Source: Elusimicrobiota bacterium (lineage in GTDB: Bacteria > Elusimicrobiota > Elusimicrobia > UBA1565 > JACRDR01). Taken from it: a stretch of 64,000 nt of DNA. The stretch lies in the NCBI GenBank assembly GCA_016194745.1, contig JACQBA010000002.1:1-64000 (forward strand), given 5' to 3'. A program made the translations under genes and the position numbers. The first letter of the stretch is position 1, and each line of letters starts with the position of its first letter. A model generated the notes under the pieces. The model was not told the origin of the DNA and ran no database searches. It saw only the letters and a list, made by a program, of their open reading frames with translations. Shown here one piece after another: positions 1-7,903 of this stretch.

Positions 1-141
1 GAGATGGTGATGCCCGGCGACAACATCGACATGGAAGTCGAGCTGATCGCTCCGATCGCGATGGACCAGGGGCTTCGCTTCGCGGTTCGCGAAGGCGGCC
101 ACACGGTCGGCGCGGGCGTCGTCGCGGAAATCAAGGGTTAA
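1..141 (+). CDS. tuf: Elongation factor Tu, C-terminal end (partial)
   Basis: The window opens inside a gene whose last 46 codons read as the end of the third beta-barrel domain of EF-Tu, including [19 protein letters not shown] and the terminal block [20 protein letters not shown]-Tu carries aminoacyl-tRNA to the ribosomal A site in the cytoplasm. It ends in TAA three bases before rpmG, the classic order tuf-rpmG-trnW-secE-nusG. Only the 3' end is present, so the true start lies outside the window. Confidence 0.95.
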   Translation, partial: EMVMPGDNIDMEVELIAPIAMDQGLRFAVREGGHTVGAGVVAEIKG

Positions 142-144
142 GCC

Positions 145-297
145 ATGGGCGATCGAGTCGTCACCACCGTTTCTTGCACGGTCTGCAAGAATAAGAACTA
201 TTACTTCGCTCGCGGCAAGAAGAAGGAAAAAAAAGTCGAGCTCAAGAAGTTCTGTGAGGCATGCGGAAAACACACTCCCCACAAGGAGACTAAGTAA
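145..297 (+). CDS. rpmG: 50S ribosomal protein L33
   Basis: A 50-residue basic protein with two CxxC pairs (CTVC near residue 12 and CEAC near residue 38), which is the zinc-binding form of L33. The body (KNKNYYFARGKKKEKK) matches the family in length and composition. It sits in the large ribosomal subunit near the E site. The ATG is three bases after the tuf stop, so it is surely co-transcribed with tuf, and tRNA-Trp follows 13 bases downstream. Confidence 0.95.
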   Translation: MGDRVVTTVSCTVCKNKNYYFARGKKKEKKVELKKFCEACGKHTPHKETK

Positions 298-310
298 CCC
301 GCCCGGTCTT

Positions 311-382
311 GGGGGTGTCGGTTAATGGCTAAACCACCAGTCTCCAAAACTGGAACTCCAGGTTCGAGTCCTGGCGCCCCCG
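311..382 (+). tRNA. trnW: tRNA-Trp (anticodon CCA)
   Basis: A complete cloverleaf can be drawn: acceptor stem 311-317 with 375-381, D stem 320-323 with 332-335, anticodon stem 337-341 with 349-353, loop CTCCAAA at 342-348 (anticodon CCA at 344-346), and T stem 358-362 with 370-374 around TTCGAGT. The variable loop is four bases. G382 is the discriminator base, and no clean CCA follows, so the end is probably added by enzyme. Its place between rpmG and secE is a widely conserved arrangement. Confidence 0.96.
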
Positions 383-414
383 CACCAAATTAACAGCAGC
401 GGCAATAAAATCGA

Positions 415-609
415 ATGAATGGAATGAATCCGGTCACGTTTGTACAGGAAGCGTATCAGGAATTGCGGAAGTCGACGTGGATGCCCCGCGAGCAGCTCAC
501 GGGCGCGACCATCGTCGTCGTGGTGATCTCGCTCCTGATCGCGGCGTACGCGGGGACGATCGACATGGTGTTGTCGACGTTGCTCCGCGCCCTGTTGGGA
601 GGCTCCTAA
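415..609 (+). CDS. secE: Preprotein translocase subunit SecE
   Basis: A 64-residue protein with the SecE layout: a short amphipathic N-terminal helix (FVQEAYQELRKSTWMPREQ), then one membrane segment at about residues 31-55. SecE clamps the SecY channel in the inner membrane. Length and single span match the short bacterial form. Two in-frame ATGs (415 and 424) are possible; neither has a strong ribosome binding site. The stop overlaps the nusG start in TAATG, so the two are translationally coupled. Confidence 0.93.
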   Translation: MNGMNPVTFVQEAYQELRKSTWMPREQLTGATIVVVVISLLIAAYAGTIDMVLSTLLRALLGGS

Positions 610-1139
610 TGGATCGCGGTTGGTACGTCGTTCACACGCAGCCCGGCTACGAAGACAAGGTGAGGAACACCCTCGTCCAGAAGATCCAGACCGAAAAGCT
701 CGAGGGCAAGATCTTCGAGGTCTTCGTCCCCACGGAGGACGTCGTCGAGGTGAAGAAGAACAAGAAGTCCGTGAAGAAGCGCAAGTTCTTCCCGGGCTAC
801 ATGCTCCTCGACATGATCGTCGACAACGAGACCTACTGGCACGTAAAGAGCATCGGCGGCGTCACGGGGTTCCTCGGCGAGCCCAAGCCCACGCCCCTCC
901 CGCAAGAGGAGATCAGCGCGATCCTGGAGCTCACGACCGCCTCGGCGACCGGCAAGCCGCGCCCCGCGGTCCAATTCGAGAAGGGCGAGAACGTCCGCAT
1001 CACCGACGGCCCCTTCCGGCACTTCATCGGCGTCGTCGAGGACGTCAACGAGCCGAAGGCGAAGATGAAGGCGATGGTCACCATCTTCGGCCGCCCGACT
1101 CCCGTAGAGCTCGACTTCCTACAGGTGGAGAAGCTCTAA
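609..1139 (+). CDS. nusG: Transcription termination/antitermination factor NusG
   Basis: A 176-residue protein. The N-terminal NGN domain (about 1-115) starts with the typical WYVVHTQPGYEDKV and contains FFPGYMLLDM. The C-terminal KOW domain (about 125-176) contains GENVRITDGPF. NusG binds RNA polymerase and links it to Rho or to the leading ribosome. I chose the ATG at 609 because it overlaps the secE stop and gives the family's normal N-terminus; a longer frame begins at 477 but its extra part runs out of phase through secE. A radical SAM gene follows after 10 bases instead of rplK. Confidence 0.97.
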   Translation: MDRGWYVVHTQPGYEDKVRNTLVQKIQTEKLEGKIFEVFVPTEDVVEVKKNKKSVKKRKFFPGYMLLDMIVDNETYWHVKSIGGVTGFLGEPKPTPLPQEEISAILELTTASATGKPRPAVQFEKGENVRITDGPFRHFIGVVEDVNEPKAKMKAMVTIFGRPTPVELDFLQVEKL

Positions 1140-1149
1140 CAGAGACGCG

Positions 1150-2178
1150 ATGGGCCTCGACCTGCGGTTCGTGCTGACGGGCGCCAAGCGAGTCTTCGAC
1201 TCGCGGCCCATGTACGCCCAGGTCGTCGTCACCGACGACTGCAACCTCACCTGCTCCTACTGCGACGAATACACGCCGGGCGCGCCGATCCTCCCGCTCG
1301 ACGAGCTCAAGAAGCGCATCGACAAGCTCGACGAGCTCGGCGTCCAGGTCTACGACTTCCTAGGCGGCGAGACGCTGATGCACCCGCAGATCGCGGAGCT
1401 CATCCGCCACACGAAGACGAAGCGCGGCGGCTCCAACCTCGCCACGATCATCACCAACGGCTTCCTCCTGACCAAGGAGATGATCCACGACCTGAACGCT
1501 GCCGGCCTCGACTTCATGCAGGTCTCCGTCGACTCGATCGAGCCGACGGACGCCTCGCAGAAGTCGCTCAAATCGGTCCTCCCCCGCCTGCGCGTCCTGG
1601 CGCAGGAGGCGAAGTTCACCGTCGAGATACAGACCGTCTTGAACGAGGAGACGTACGAGACCTACGACCAGTTCCGCGGCATGACGAAGGAGCTCCCCTT
1701 CGCCTTCGGATTTTCCATCATGCACGGCCGCGGCGGCGAGATCGCCATCCGGGGCGAGAAGTACCTCGGGCTCCTCGAGAAATACGGCGTGTTCGAGGGC
1801 GTCAACTTCTACGGCGATCATCTGAAGGAAATGCTCGTCGGGAACTTCTCCCGGCCCTGGAAGTGCCTCTCCGGCTTTAAGTTCCTGTACGTCAACGCCA
1901 AGGGAGGCGTGCAGTGGTGCGCGCAGCAGCGCGACTACATGTACCCGCTCCACATGATGGACTTGGCGCAGCTGCGCATGAACGATACGCACAAGCACTG
2001 CGAGGCCGGCTGCTCGCTGGGCTGCGTGCGCATGGTGTCCCACACTTTGGGAGAGCCGCTCAGGACCTTCGGCGCCAGCATCAAGCTCGCCTTGGGCATG
2101 AGCGGCAGATCGAAGGAGACGAGGTCCCCGGCCGCGCCGAAGGCGCGCGCGACGCACGCCGTCGCCGAGCCGGTATAG
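1150..2178 (+). CDS. Radical SAM protein with C-terminal cysteine cluster
   Basis: A 342-residue radical SAM enzyme of unknown substrate. The iron-sulfur triad CxxxCxxC is C31-C35-C38 ([14 protein letters not shown]), and a GGE motif ([11 protein letters not shown]) follows where SAM is bound. Near the C-terminus lie further cysteines ([14 protein letters not shown], then [10 protein letters not shown]), like the SPASM or twitch auxiliary-cluster regions of peptide- and lipid-modifying members. It is inserted between nusG and rplK, 10 bases after the first and 13 before the second, so it is expressed with the translation machinery. No leader peptide is visible nearby. A role in modifying a translation component is possible but only guessed from place. 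Confidence 0.9.
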   Translation: MGLDLRFVLTGAKRVFDSRPMYAQVVVTDDCNLTCSYCDEYTPGAPILPLDELKKRIDKLDELGVQVYDFLGGETLMHPQIAELIRHTKTKRGGSNLATIITNGFLLTKEMIHDLNAAGLDFMQVSVDSIEPTDASQKSLKSVLPRLRVLAQEAKFTVEIQTVLNEETYETYDQFRGMTKELPFAFGFSIMHGRGGEIAIRGEKYLGLLEKYGVFEGVNFYGDHLKEMLVGNFSRPWKCLSGFKFLYVNAKGGVQWCAQQRDYMYPLHMMDLAQLRMNDTHKHCEAGCSLGCVRMVSHTLGEPLRTFGASIKLALGMSGRSKETRSPAAPKARATHAVAEPV

Positions 2179-2191
2179 AGGAGAGGCACAC

Positions 2192-2620
2192 ATGGCAAAG
2201 AAAGTAAAGACAGTGATCAAGCTGCAGATCCCGGCCGGAGCGGCCAACCCCGCGCCGCCCGTCGGCCCCGCGCTCGGCCAGCACGGCATCAACATCATGG
2301 ATTTCTGCAAGCAGTTCAACGAGCGGACGAAGTCGAGCGAGGCGGGGATGATCATCCCGGCCGTCATCACGGTCTTCGAGGACCGCTCCTTCACGTTCAT
2401 TACGAAGATGCCTCCGGTGTCCTCGCTCCTGAAAAAGGCGGCGGGACTCGCGAAGGCGTCGGGCGAGCCGAACCGGAACAAGGTCGGCAAGATCACCCTG
2501 AAGCAGGCGCAGGACGTGGCGAAGGCCAAGATGCCCGACCTGAACACCGACGAGCTCGACCAGGCGACCCTGATGGTGAAGGGAACGGCGCGGTCGATGG
2601 GCATCGAGATCACCGATTAG
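2192..2620 (+). CDS. rplK: 50S ribosomal protein L11
   Basis: A 142-residue protein, the normal L11 length. The N-terminal domain has the conserved [17 protein letters not shown] block followed by FCKQFNE, and the C-terminal rRNA-binding domain ends in [13 protein letters not shown]11 forms the GTPase-associated centre of the large subunit together with 23S rRNA. A good ribosome binding site (GAGGAGAGG) precedes the ATG. A dyad-rich spacer separates it from rplA. Confidence 0.97.
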   Translation: MAKKVKTVIKLQIPAGAANPAPPVGPALGQHGINIMDFCKQFNERTKSSEAGMIIPAVITVFEDRSFTFITKMPPVSSLLKKAAGLAKASGEPNRNKVGKITLKQAQDVAKAKMPDLNTDELDQATLMVKGTARSMGIEITD

Positions 2621-2634
2621 TAATTCCGGAGGTC

Positions 2635-2718
2635 GGGACTCGGGGATCGGAGATCGAGTCTCATCAGGATCGCACCCCGACCCCCGCACCCCGATCCCCG
2701 AAGAATAGACCGAGTCCC
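2635..2718. repeat. Nested inverted repeat in the rplK-rplA spacer
   Basis: The outer arms GGGACTCGG (2635-2643) and CCGAGTCCC (2710-2718) and the overlapping inner arms TCGGGGATCGG (2640-2650) and CCGATCCCCGA (2691-2701) are perfect complements. The GGGGATCGG core is the same unit that is tandemly repeated at 34581-34697, so this looks like a member of a dispersed repeat family rather than a site special to the ribosomal operon. It would form a strong stem in the mRNA between rplK and rplA. Confidence 0.7.
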
Positions 2719-2759
2719 CCGTAAAATCGGAGGACGCCAACAGGTCAGGAGGCCGTGAC

Positions 2760-3443
2760 ATGGGCAAGAGAACAGCAGCCGCAGAGAAGTCGTTCGACAA
2801 CCTCAAGCAGTACCCCTTGGGCGAGGGCGCCGCGATCATCAAGAAGTGCGCCACCGCCAAGTTCGACGAGACGATCGAGCTCCACATCCGTCTCGGCATC
2901 GACCCCAAGCAGTCCGACCAGCAGGTCCGCGGCACGATCAACCTCCCGCACGGCGTCGGCAAGTCGAAGCGGGTGGCCGTCATCGCCAAGGGCGAGAAGC
3001 AGCGCGAGGCCGAGGCCGCCAAGGCCGACATCATCGGCGGCGACGACCTGATCGCCAAGATCGCCGGCGGCTTCATGGACTTCGACGTCCTCGTCGCGAC
3101 GCCGGACGTCATGCGCGAGGCCTCCAAGCTCGGCAAGGTCCTCGGACCCCGCGGCCTCATGCCGAACCCGAAAAGCGGCACCGTCACCTTCGACATCGGC
3201 CAGGCCGTCAAGGAGCTCAAGGCGGGCCGCGTCGAGTTCAAGGCCGACGACACCGCCAACCTGCACGTGGCCATCGGCAAGGCCTCCTTCAAGGACACGC
3301 AGATCGCCGACAACGCGCGCGCGGTGCTCGAGGCCGTGCTCAAGGCGAAGCCGTCGTCGTCGAAAGGCATCTACATGCGCAGCGTGACGTTGTCGTCCAC
3401 GATGGGGCCCGGCGTCAAGCTGGATCCTTCGCAGAAGTTCTAG
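2760..3443 (+). CDS. rplA: 50S ribosomal protein L1
   Basis: A 227-residue protein of normal L1 length. The family hallmarks are present: the internal domain with [23 protein letters not shown] split over residues 118-140, then [20 protein letters not shown] and the C-terminal [20 protein letters not shown]1 forms the mobile stalk of the large subunit at the E site and in many bacteria represses its own operon. The ATG follows GGAGGCC with correct spacing. hppA follows after 27 bases; rplJ, rplL and rpoB are not in the window. Confidence 0.97.
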   Translation: MGKRTAAAEKSFDNLKQYPLGEGAAIIKKCATAKFDETIELHIRLGIDPKQSDQQVRGTINLPHGVGKSKRVAVIAKGEKQREAEAAKADIIGGDDLIAKIAGGFMDFDVLVATPDVMREASKLGKVLGPRGLMPNPKSGTVTFDIGQAVKELKAGRVEFKADDTANLHVAIGKASFKDTQIADNARAVLEAVLKAKPSSSKGIYMRSVTLSSTMGPGVKLDPSQKF

Positions 3444-3470
3444 CTCAACCGCACAACAAGGAGCTACATC

Positions 3471-5573
3471 ATGCTATCGCTAGTCATCGCCATCAGCATC
3501 CTCTCGCTCGCCTTCGCGGGCTACCTCGCCTGGGCCGTGCTCGCCCTCGAGGACGGCACGCCCGAAATGCGCAAGATCTCGGACGCCATCAAGTCGGGCG
3601 CCGAGGCCTTCTTGCGCCGGCAGAACAGGACGATCGCCATCTTGGCCGTCGTCGTCGCGGTCGCCATGTTCGCGGTGTACGCCGGCATCCAGGGAAAGAC
3701 GGACGTCGCCTGGCAGACGTCGATCTCGTTCCTGCTCGGGGCCCTCTGCTCGGGCTTGGCCGGCTACATCGGGATGTACATCTCCATCCGCACCAACATC
3801 CGCACGGCCTCGGCCGCGCGCAAGAGCTTGAACGACGCCCTCCAGACCGCCCTTCGCGGCGGCGCGGTAAGCGGCCTGACGGTCGTCGCCATGAGCCTTC
3901 TCGGCGTCGGCGGCCTCTTCTACTTCATGGGCGGCTCGAGCGGCGACGCGGCGATCATCAAGGCGGTGCCGCTTAAGATCGTCGGCTTCGGCTTCGGCGC
4001 GAGCTTCGTGGCATTGTTCGCCCAGCTCGGCGGCGGCATCTACACGAAGGCGGCGGACGTCGGCGCGGACTTGGTCGGCAAGGTGGAAGCGGGCATCCCG
4101 GAGGACGACCCGCGCAACCCCGCCGTCATCGCGGACCTCGTCGGAGACAACGTCGGCGACTGCGCCGGCCGCGGCGCGGACCTATTCGAATCGACCGCGG
4201 CCGAGAACGTCGGCGCCATGATCCTCGGCGTCTCGATGTTCCCGGTGTTCGGCGTCGAGGGCATCATGTTCCCCTTGGTCGCCCGGGCCTTCGGCCTCAT
4301 CGCGGCCATGGTGGGCGTCATGTGCGTCTCGGTCGACGAGACCGAGGAAGACCCGATGCGCGGGCTGAACAAGGGCTACTACATCACGACCGCCCTGGCC
4401 ATCGCGGGCTTCTACGCCGCGGTGCATTGGCTCCTCAAGAACAACCTGTGGCTGTTTGGCGCCGGCGTCATCGGCATCATCACGAGCTACGCGTTCGTGC
4501 TGATCACCCAGTATTACACCGAGTACAAGTATCGCCCGGTGAAGTCGATCGCGGAGGCCTCGCAGACGGGGCCCGCGACGACGATCATCGCCGGGCTCGC
4601 GGTGGGCCTCGAGTGCACGGCCATCCCGGTCATCACGATCTCGATCGCGCTGATCTCGGCCTACTACTGCGGCGTCTACGCCCTGGCGGCCCATCCGGGC
4701 ATCAGCAAATCCGCGGCGGGCCTCTACGGCACAGCGATCGCGACCATGGGCATGCTGTCGACCTGCGCGTACATCCTCGCGATGGACACCTTCGGGCCCA
4801 TCACGGACAACGCCGGCGGCATCATCGAGATGAGCCATCAGCCGGACGAGATCCGAAAACGCACCGACCGGCTCGACGCGGTGGGCAACACGACGAAGGC
4901 GCTGACCAAGGGCTACGCCATCGGCTCGGCGGCGCTCGCGGCGTTCCTGCTCTTCTCCGCCTATCAGGACGAGGTCGGACACCTCACGGGCGTCGAGTTC
5001 CACGTCGTGAACCTCGCGAAGATCGAGGTCTTCACCGGCGCCATGCTCGGCGGCATGCTGGTCTTCTTATTCAGCGCGCTCGCGATCCGCGCGGTAGGCA
5101 AGGCCGCCTACTACGTGATCAACGACGTCCGCGCGCAGTTCAAGGAAAAGCCCGGCATCTTGAAAGGCACCGACGAGCCCGACTACGCGCGGTGCGTCGA
5201 CATCGTCACGACGGGCGCCCTCAAGGAGATGGTCGTCCCGGGCATCCTCGCGGTCGGCATGCCGGTGGCGACGGGACTCTTGTTCAAGCAGTTCGGCACC
5301 GGCGCCGAGTCGGTCGCGGCGCTCCTCATGGTGGGCACGATCGTCGGCATCTTGATGGCCCTCTTCATGAACAACGGCGGCGGCGCCTGGGACAACGCGA
5401 AGAAGTACATCGAGCTCGGCGCCTACGGCGGCAAGGGCTCGCCCACGCACAAAGCGGCCGTCGTCGGCGACACGGTCGGCGACCCGCTGAAGGACACCGC
5501 GGGCCCGTCGATCCACGTGCTGATCAAGCTGCTCGCGACGGTCACGCTCGTCTTGGCGCCGCTCTTCATCTAA
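3471..5573 (+). CDS. hppA: Membrane proton-translocating pyrophosphatase, K+-independent type
   Basis: A 700-residue integral membrane enzyme with about 16 spans that couples hydrolysis of pyrophosphate to ion pumping. The substrate site DVGADLVGKVEAGIPEDDP and the acidic block GDNVGDCAGRGADLFES are intact, as is the second site near the C-terminus (GDTVGDPLKDTAGPS). The stretch GNTTKALTKGYAIGSA carries Lys and, three residues on, Thr at the positions that set potassium dependence. In the known families Lys/Thr marks the K+-independent enzymes, which pump protons. It starts at an ATG after AAGGAG and is followed by an intrinsic terminator. It occupies the place usually held by rplJ-rplL. Confidence 0.96.
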   Translation: MLSLVIAISILSLAFAGYLAWAVLALEDGTPEMRKISDAIKSGAEAFLRRQNRTIAILAVVVAVAMFAVYAGIQGKTDVAWQTSISFLLGALCSGLAGYIGMYISIRTNIRTASAARKSLNDALQTALRGGAVSGLTVVAMSLLGVGGLFYFMGGSSGDAAIIKAVPLKIVGFGFGASFVALFAQLGGGIYTKAADVGADLVGKVEAGIPEDDPRNPAVIADLVGDNVGDCAGRGADLFESTAAENVGAMILGVSMFPVFGVEGIMFPLVARAFGLIAAMVGVMCVSVDETEEDPMRGLNKGYYITTALAIAGFYAAVHWLLKNNLWLFGAGVIGIITSYAFVLITQYYTEYKYRPVKSIAEASQTGPATTIIAGLAVGLECTAIPVITISIALISAYYCGVYALAAHPGISKSAAGLYGTAIATMGMLSTCAYILAMDTFGPITDNAGGIIEMSHQPDEIRKRTDRLDAVGNTTKALTKGYAIGSAALAAFLLFSAYQDEVGHLTGVEFHVVNLAKIEVFTGAMLGGMLVFLFSALAIRAVGKAAYYVINDVRAQFKEKPGILKGTDEPDYARCVDIVTTGALKEMVVPGILAVGMPVATGLLFKQFGTGAESVAALLMVGTIVGILMALFMNNGGGAWDNAKKYIELGAYGGKGSPTHKAAVVGDTVGDPLKDTAGPSIHVLIKLLATVTLVLAPLFI

Positions 5574-5590
5574 GCGCGCGCCCCGCACCG

Positions 5591-5626
5591 AAGCCCCGCC
5601 TCGCACGAGGCGGGGCTTCTTGTTTT
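5591..5626 (+). terminator. Intrinsic terminator after hppA
   Basis: A GC-rich stem AAGCCCCGCCTCG (5591-5603) pairs with CGAGGCGGGGCTT (5606-5618) and runs into CTTGTTTT. It closes the translation/hppA cluster 17 bases after the hppA stop. Confidence 0.9.
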
Positions 5627-5720
5627 CCCCTAGGACCTTCGTCGCGCGAAAACCGGCCTACGGACCCATCATCATGCTCCGGCCCATTTGCGAGAATGGG
5701 AACGCACAGGAGGAACACCC

Positions 5721-6512
5721 ATGAAACATCTCATCGCTCTCGTCGCCGCGCTCGCCGCGGCCCCGGCGTTCGCCGGAGAGTCCCCGCTCGGCGGCCTCAT
5801 GCAGCAGGCCGCGGCGGAGCGTCTGCCGTCCGTCGCCCCCGTCGGCCTCGTCCAGGTCGTCGAGCCGCCCAAGCCGGTCGACAACGCCTTCTCGCACTTC
5901 ACGCCGCGGAGCATCTCCCTCAAGCGCGACGGCGGCACGATCGTCCTGATCGGCAGCCTCAACCGTTCCGTCGAGGCGACCATCCGCGCCGACGGCCGCA
6001 TCAACAGCCCGACGCGGGGACAGATCTTCGTCACCCGAAAGCATTGGCGCCAGCCCGCGGGCCCCGAACACCGCATGACGCCTGAGGACCTGGCCGGCCT
6101 CTCGCACGCCGTCCGCCGCCATCTGGCCAACGTTCCCAACGACCGCGACCGGCACGCCTACCAGCAGCTCCTCGAGCGCCTCACCGCGGCGGGGCATCTG
6201 CGCCCGGTCCTCGTCACCGGCATCCGCGGCCACGTCTCGATCGGCCCCAACTGCGGCGGTCCCTCGCGGCCCGACCGGCCGTGCCCGGACAAGCCGCACG
6301 CCGCGACGATCGTCATCTCCCAGGAAGGAAAGGAGATCGCCCGCGTGCGCTCCAACGCGCAGGGCGTCTTCGAGGTGGGCCTGCCTCCTGGCCGCTACCG
6401 CGTCGAGGGCGTCTCCGGCAACCCGTTCCCCCACGGCGGCTCGGCGACCGTCGAGGTCGCGGCCGGGCGCGTGACCCGCGTCGAGATCAAATTCGACACC
6501 GGCATCCGCTAG
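5721..6512 (+). CDS. Exported protein with C-terminal carboxypeptidase-regulatory-like domain
   Basis: A 263-residue protein of unknown role. An 18-residue signal peptide (MKHLIALVAALAAAPAFA) predicts export. The middle holds a short beta-rich unit (ISLKRDGGTIVLIGSLN) and a charged helical part. The last 95 residues (from about GIRGHVSIGPNCGG) read as a small beta-sandwich of the carboxypeptidase-regulatory or prealbumin type, with FEVGLPPGRYRVEGVSG. Such domains usually act as structural or binding modules. I chose the ATG at 5721 because AGGAGG lies 7 bases before it and the signal peptide starts there. It stands alone between two terminators. Confidence 0.85.
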   Translation: MKHLIALVAALAAAPAFAGESPLGGLMQQAAAERLPSVAPVGLVQVVEPPKPVDNAFSHFTPRSISLKRDGGTIVLIGSLNRSVEATIRADGRINSPTRGQIFVTRKHWRQPAGPEHRMTPEDLAGLSHAVRRHLANVPNDRDRHAYQQLLERLTAAGHLRPVLVTGIRGHVSIGPNCGGPSRPDRPCPDKPHAATIVISQEGKEIARVRSNAQGVFEVGLPPGRYRVEGVSGNPFPHGGSATVEVAAGRVTRVEIKFDTGIR

Positions 6513-6521
6513 TCGCGAGTT

Positions 6522-6559
6522 AGGCCCCCGGTCCGCAAGGCCCGGGGGCCTTCTTTTTT
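6522..6559 (+). terminator. Intrinsic terminator
   Basis: The stem GGCCCCCGG (6523-6531) with CCGGGGGCC (6542-6550) is followed by TTCTTTTTT. It ends the exported-protein gene at 5721-6512 and lies between convergent genes. Confidence 0.9.
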
Positions 6560-6573
6560 CCGGAGCCGCCGCC

Positions 6574-6927
6574 TCAGCGGGCCGCGGCCGACTCCCGGCT
6601 CCGCCGCGACAGCGCCGCGCGCGACGCCGCGCCGCGGCCTTCGCGCCGCAGCGCGCGCAGCGTCGCGCGGGAGCGGCGCGGGTTCGCCTTGCGCATGCGG
6701 ATCGGCCCGGGGCTCGCGCGCCGGCCGCGATACGGCGCCAGCTTCACCCCCGCCTTGCGCGCCTTGGACAGTCCGATCGCGATCGCCTGCTTGGCGCTCG
6801 CCGCGCCGTGCTTGCCTTCGCGAATATGGTGCATCTCCTCGCGGATGAACTCGCCGGCCTGCGTCGTCGGCGCCTTTCCCTGCCGCCGGTCTTTGCGGGC
6901 CCGGCGGAGGGTCTCTTTCTCGGGCAT
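6574..6927 (-). CDS. Small basic protein, DUF6496-like
   Basis: A 117-residue, strongly basic protein. The recognisable part is GEFIREEMHHIREGKHGAAS followed by KQAIAIGLSKARKAGVKL, a block I recall from small basic proteins of the DUF6496 type with no known function. The C-terminal third is rich in Arg, Ala and Ser and poorly conserved in character. A strong GGAGGAGG site lies just upstream of the ATG. Composition suggests nucleic-acid binding, but nothing shows it. Confidence 0.7.
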   Translation of the reverse strand: MPEKETLRRARKDRRQGKAPTTQAGEFIREEMHHIREGKHGAASAKQAIAIGLSKARKAGVKLAPYRGRRASPGPIRMRKANPRRSRATLRALRREGRGAASRAALSRRSRESAAAR

Positions 6928-6942
6928 AGGGCCTCCTCCGTG

Positions 6943-7290
6943 TCAGGCGTGCCGCCTGTGCTCGTAGCCGAACAAAAACGAGTTGATGACCGCCAAGACG
7001 ATCCCGAAGCAGACGGCCCAAAGGAAGTTCCGCACGTGAAATCCGGGGACGACCTTCGCCGCGATCTCGACGACGAAGCCTTGGATCACCAGCGTAAACA
7101 GCCCCAGCGTCGCGACGTTGATCGGCAAGGTCAAGACGACGAGGATCGGCCTGACGACCACGTTGAGGACCCCGAGGATCACGGCCACGATGAGCACCGT
7201 GGCGAAGCTGTCCACGGCCACCCCCCTCAGGACGCTCGCGGTCATGAAGACGGCCAGGCTGCTCAGGACGATGTGGGCGATCGCATGCAT
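6943..7290 (-). CDS. Phage holin family 4 / YvlD-like membrane protein
   Basis: A 115-residue protein with four hydrophobic segments (about 5-25, 30-52, 58-80, 88-108). The middle GVLNVVVRPILVVLTLPINV is typical of the holin superfamily IV / YvlD family (PF04020). Members are small inner-membrane proteins, mostly of unknown role and usually not phage-encoded. The ATG has no ribosome binding site; a -10-like TATAGT ends six bases upstream (7297-7302), so the mRNA may be leaderless. DUF6496-like gene 6574-6927 lies 15 bases downstream and may be co-transcribed. Confidence 0.8.
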   Translation of the reverse strand: MHAIAHIVLSSLAVFMTASVLRGVAVDSFATVLIVAVILGVLNVVVRPILVVLTLPINVATLGLFTLVIQGFVVEIAAKVVPGFHVRNFLWAVCFGIVLAVINSFLFGYEHRRHA

Positions 7291-7351
7291 GCCGTCACTA
7301 TACCCCGCGCGCCCCCGGATTGTGGATGGACGCCCCGTAACGGTTTTGTGC

Positions 7352-7381
7352 TTGATTTGGCGCGACGGGCCCGGCTATCAT
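7352..7381 (+). promoter_or_regulatory. Promoter of the OmpA-like gene, predicted leaderless
   Basis: TTGATT (7352-7357) and TATCAT (7376-7381) are 18 bases apart. The -10 ends 7 bases before the ATG at 7389, so transcription should start at or next to the start codon. Confidence 0.6.
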
Positions 7382-7388
7382 TGAATTG

Positions 7389-7901
7389 ATGAGACCGGCC
7401 GGTATCCTCCTTTCCCTCGTCCTCGCCGCGTCGCCCGCCGCCGCGCGCACGAGCGGCGGCGTCGTCGACATCTCCGAGGACGCCAACGACGTCGACGTGA
7501 AGAACGCCAACGAGGAGCTCGAGGAGCTGCAAAAGCGCATCGAGCACGGCGACATCCCGAAGGTGCAGTTCGAGTTCGACTCCTACAAGCTGAAGGCCGA
7601 CTCCTTCGACGCGCTGCACATCATCGCCGACATCATGCTGCGCAACCCGCGCATCAAGCTGCAGATCACGGCCCACACCTGCACCATCGGCACCGCGAAG
7701 TACAACCAGCGGCTCTCCGAGCTGCGCGGCGCTTCGGTTAAGGAGCATCTGTCGAAAAACGGAGTGCCGCCGCCCTCCATGCACGTCATCGGCAAGGGAT
7801 TCCGCGAGCCCGTCGCCGACAACGGCACCGAGGAAGGACGCGAGAAGAACCGCCGCGTCGAGTTCAAATTCCTGAAGCGCTGGTGGTCCGCCGTCTACTG
7901 A
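7389..7901 (+). CDS. OmpA-like peptidoglycan-binding protein
   Basis: A 170-residue exported protein. A signal peptide (residues 1-20, ending SPAAA) leads into a short acidic coiled region, then an OmpA C-terminal domain (about 57-165): FEFDSYKLKADSFDAL, NQRLSELRGASVKEHL, and GREKNRRVEFKF. This domain binds the diaminopimelate of peptidoglycan and tethers the outer membrane or periplasmic parts to the wall. The domain is unusual in having two nearby residues HTCTIG where most members have HTD. The start could also be the TTG at 7386. Confidence 0.88.
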   Translation: MRPAGILLSLVLAASPAAARTSGGVVDISEDANDVDVKNANEELEELQKRIEHGDIPKVQFEFDSYKLKADSFDALHIIADIMLRNPRIKLQITAHTCTIGTAKYNQRLSELRGASVKEHLSKNGVPPPSMHVIGKGFREPVADNGTEEGREKNRRVEFKFLKRWWSAVY

Positions 7902-7903
7902 CC

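Noticed and set aside
477..608. Longer N-terminus for NusG starting at 477
   Set aside because: The extra 44 residues come from reading secE out of frame. NusG proteins start with the WYVVHT block, reached from the ATG at 609.
2635..2718. Binding site for L1 autoregulation in the rplK-rplA spacer
   Set aside because: The same GGGGATC units occur before recG, so a dispersed repeat is the simpler reading. The L1 target is normally upstream of rplK.
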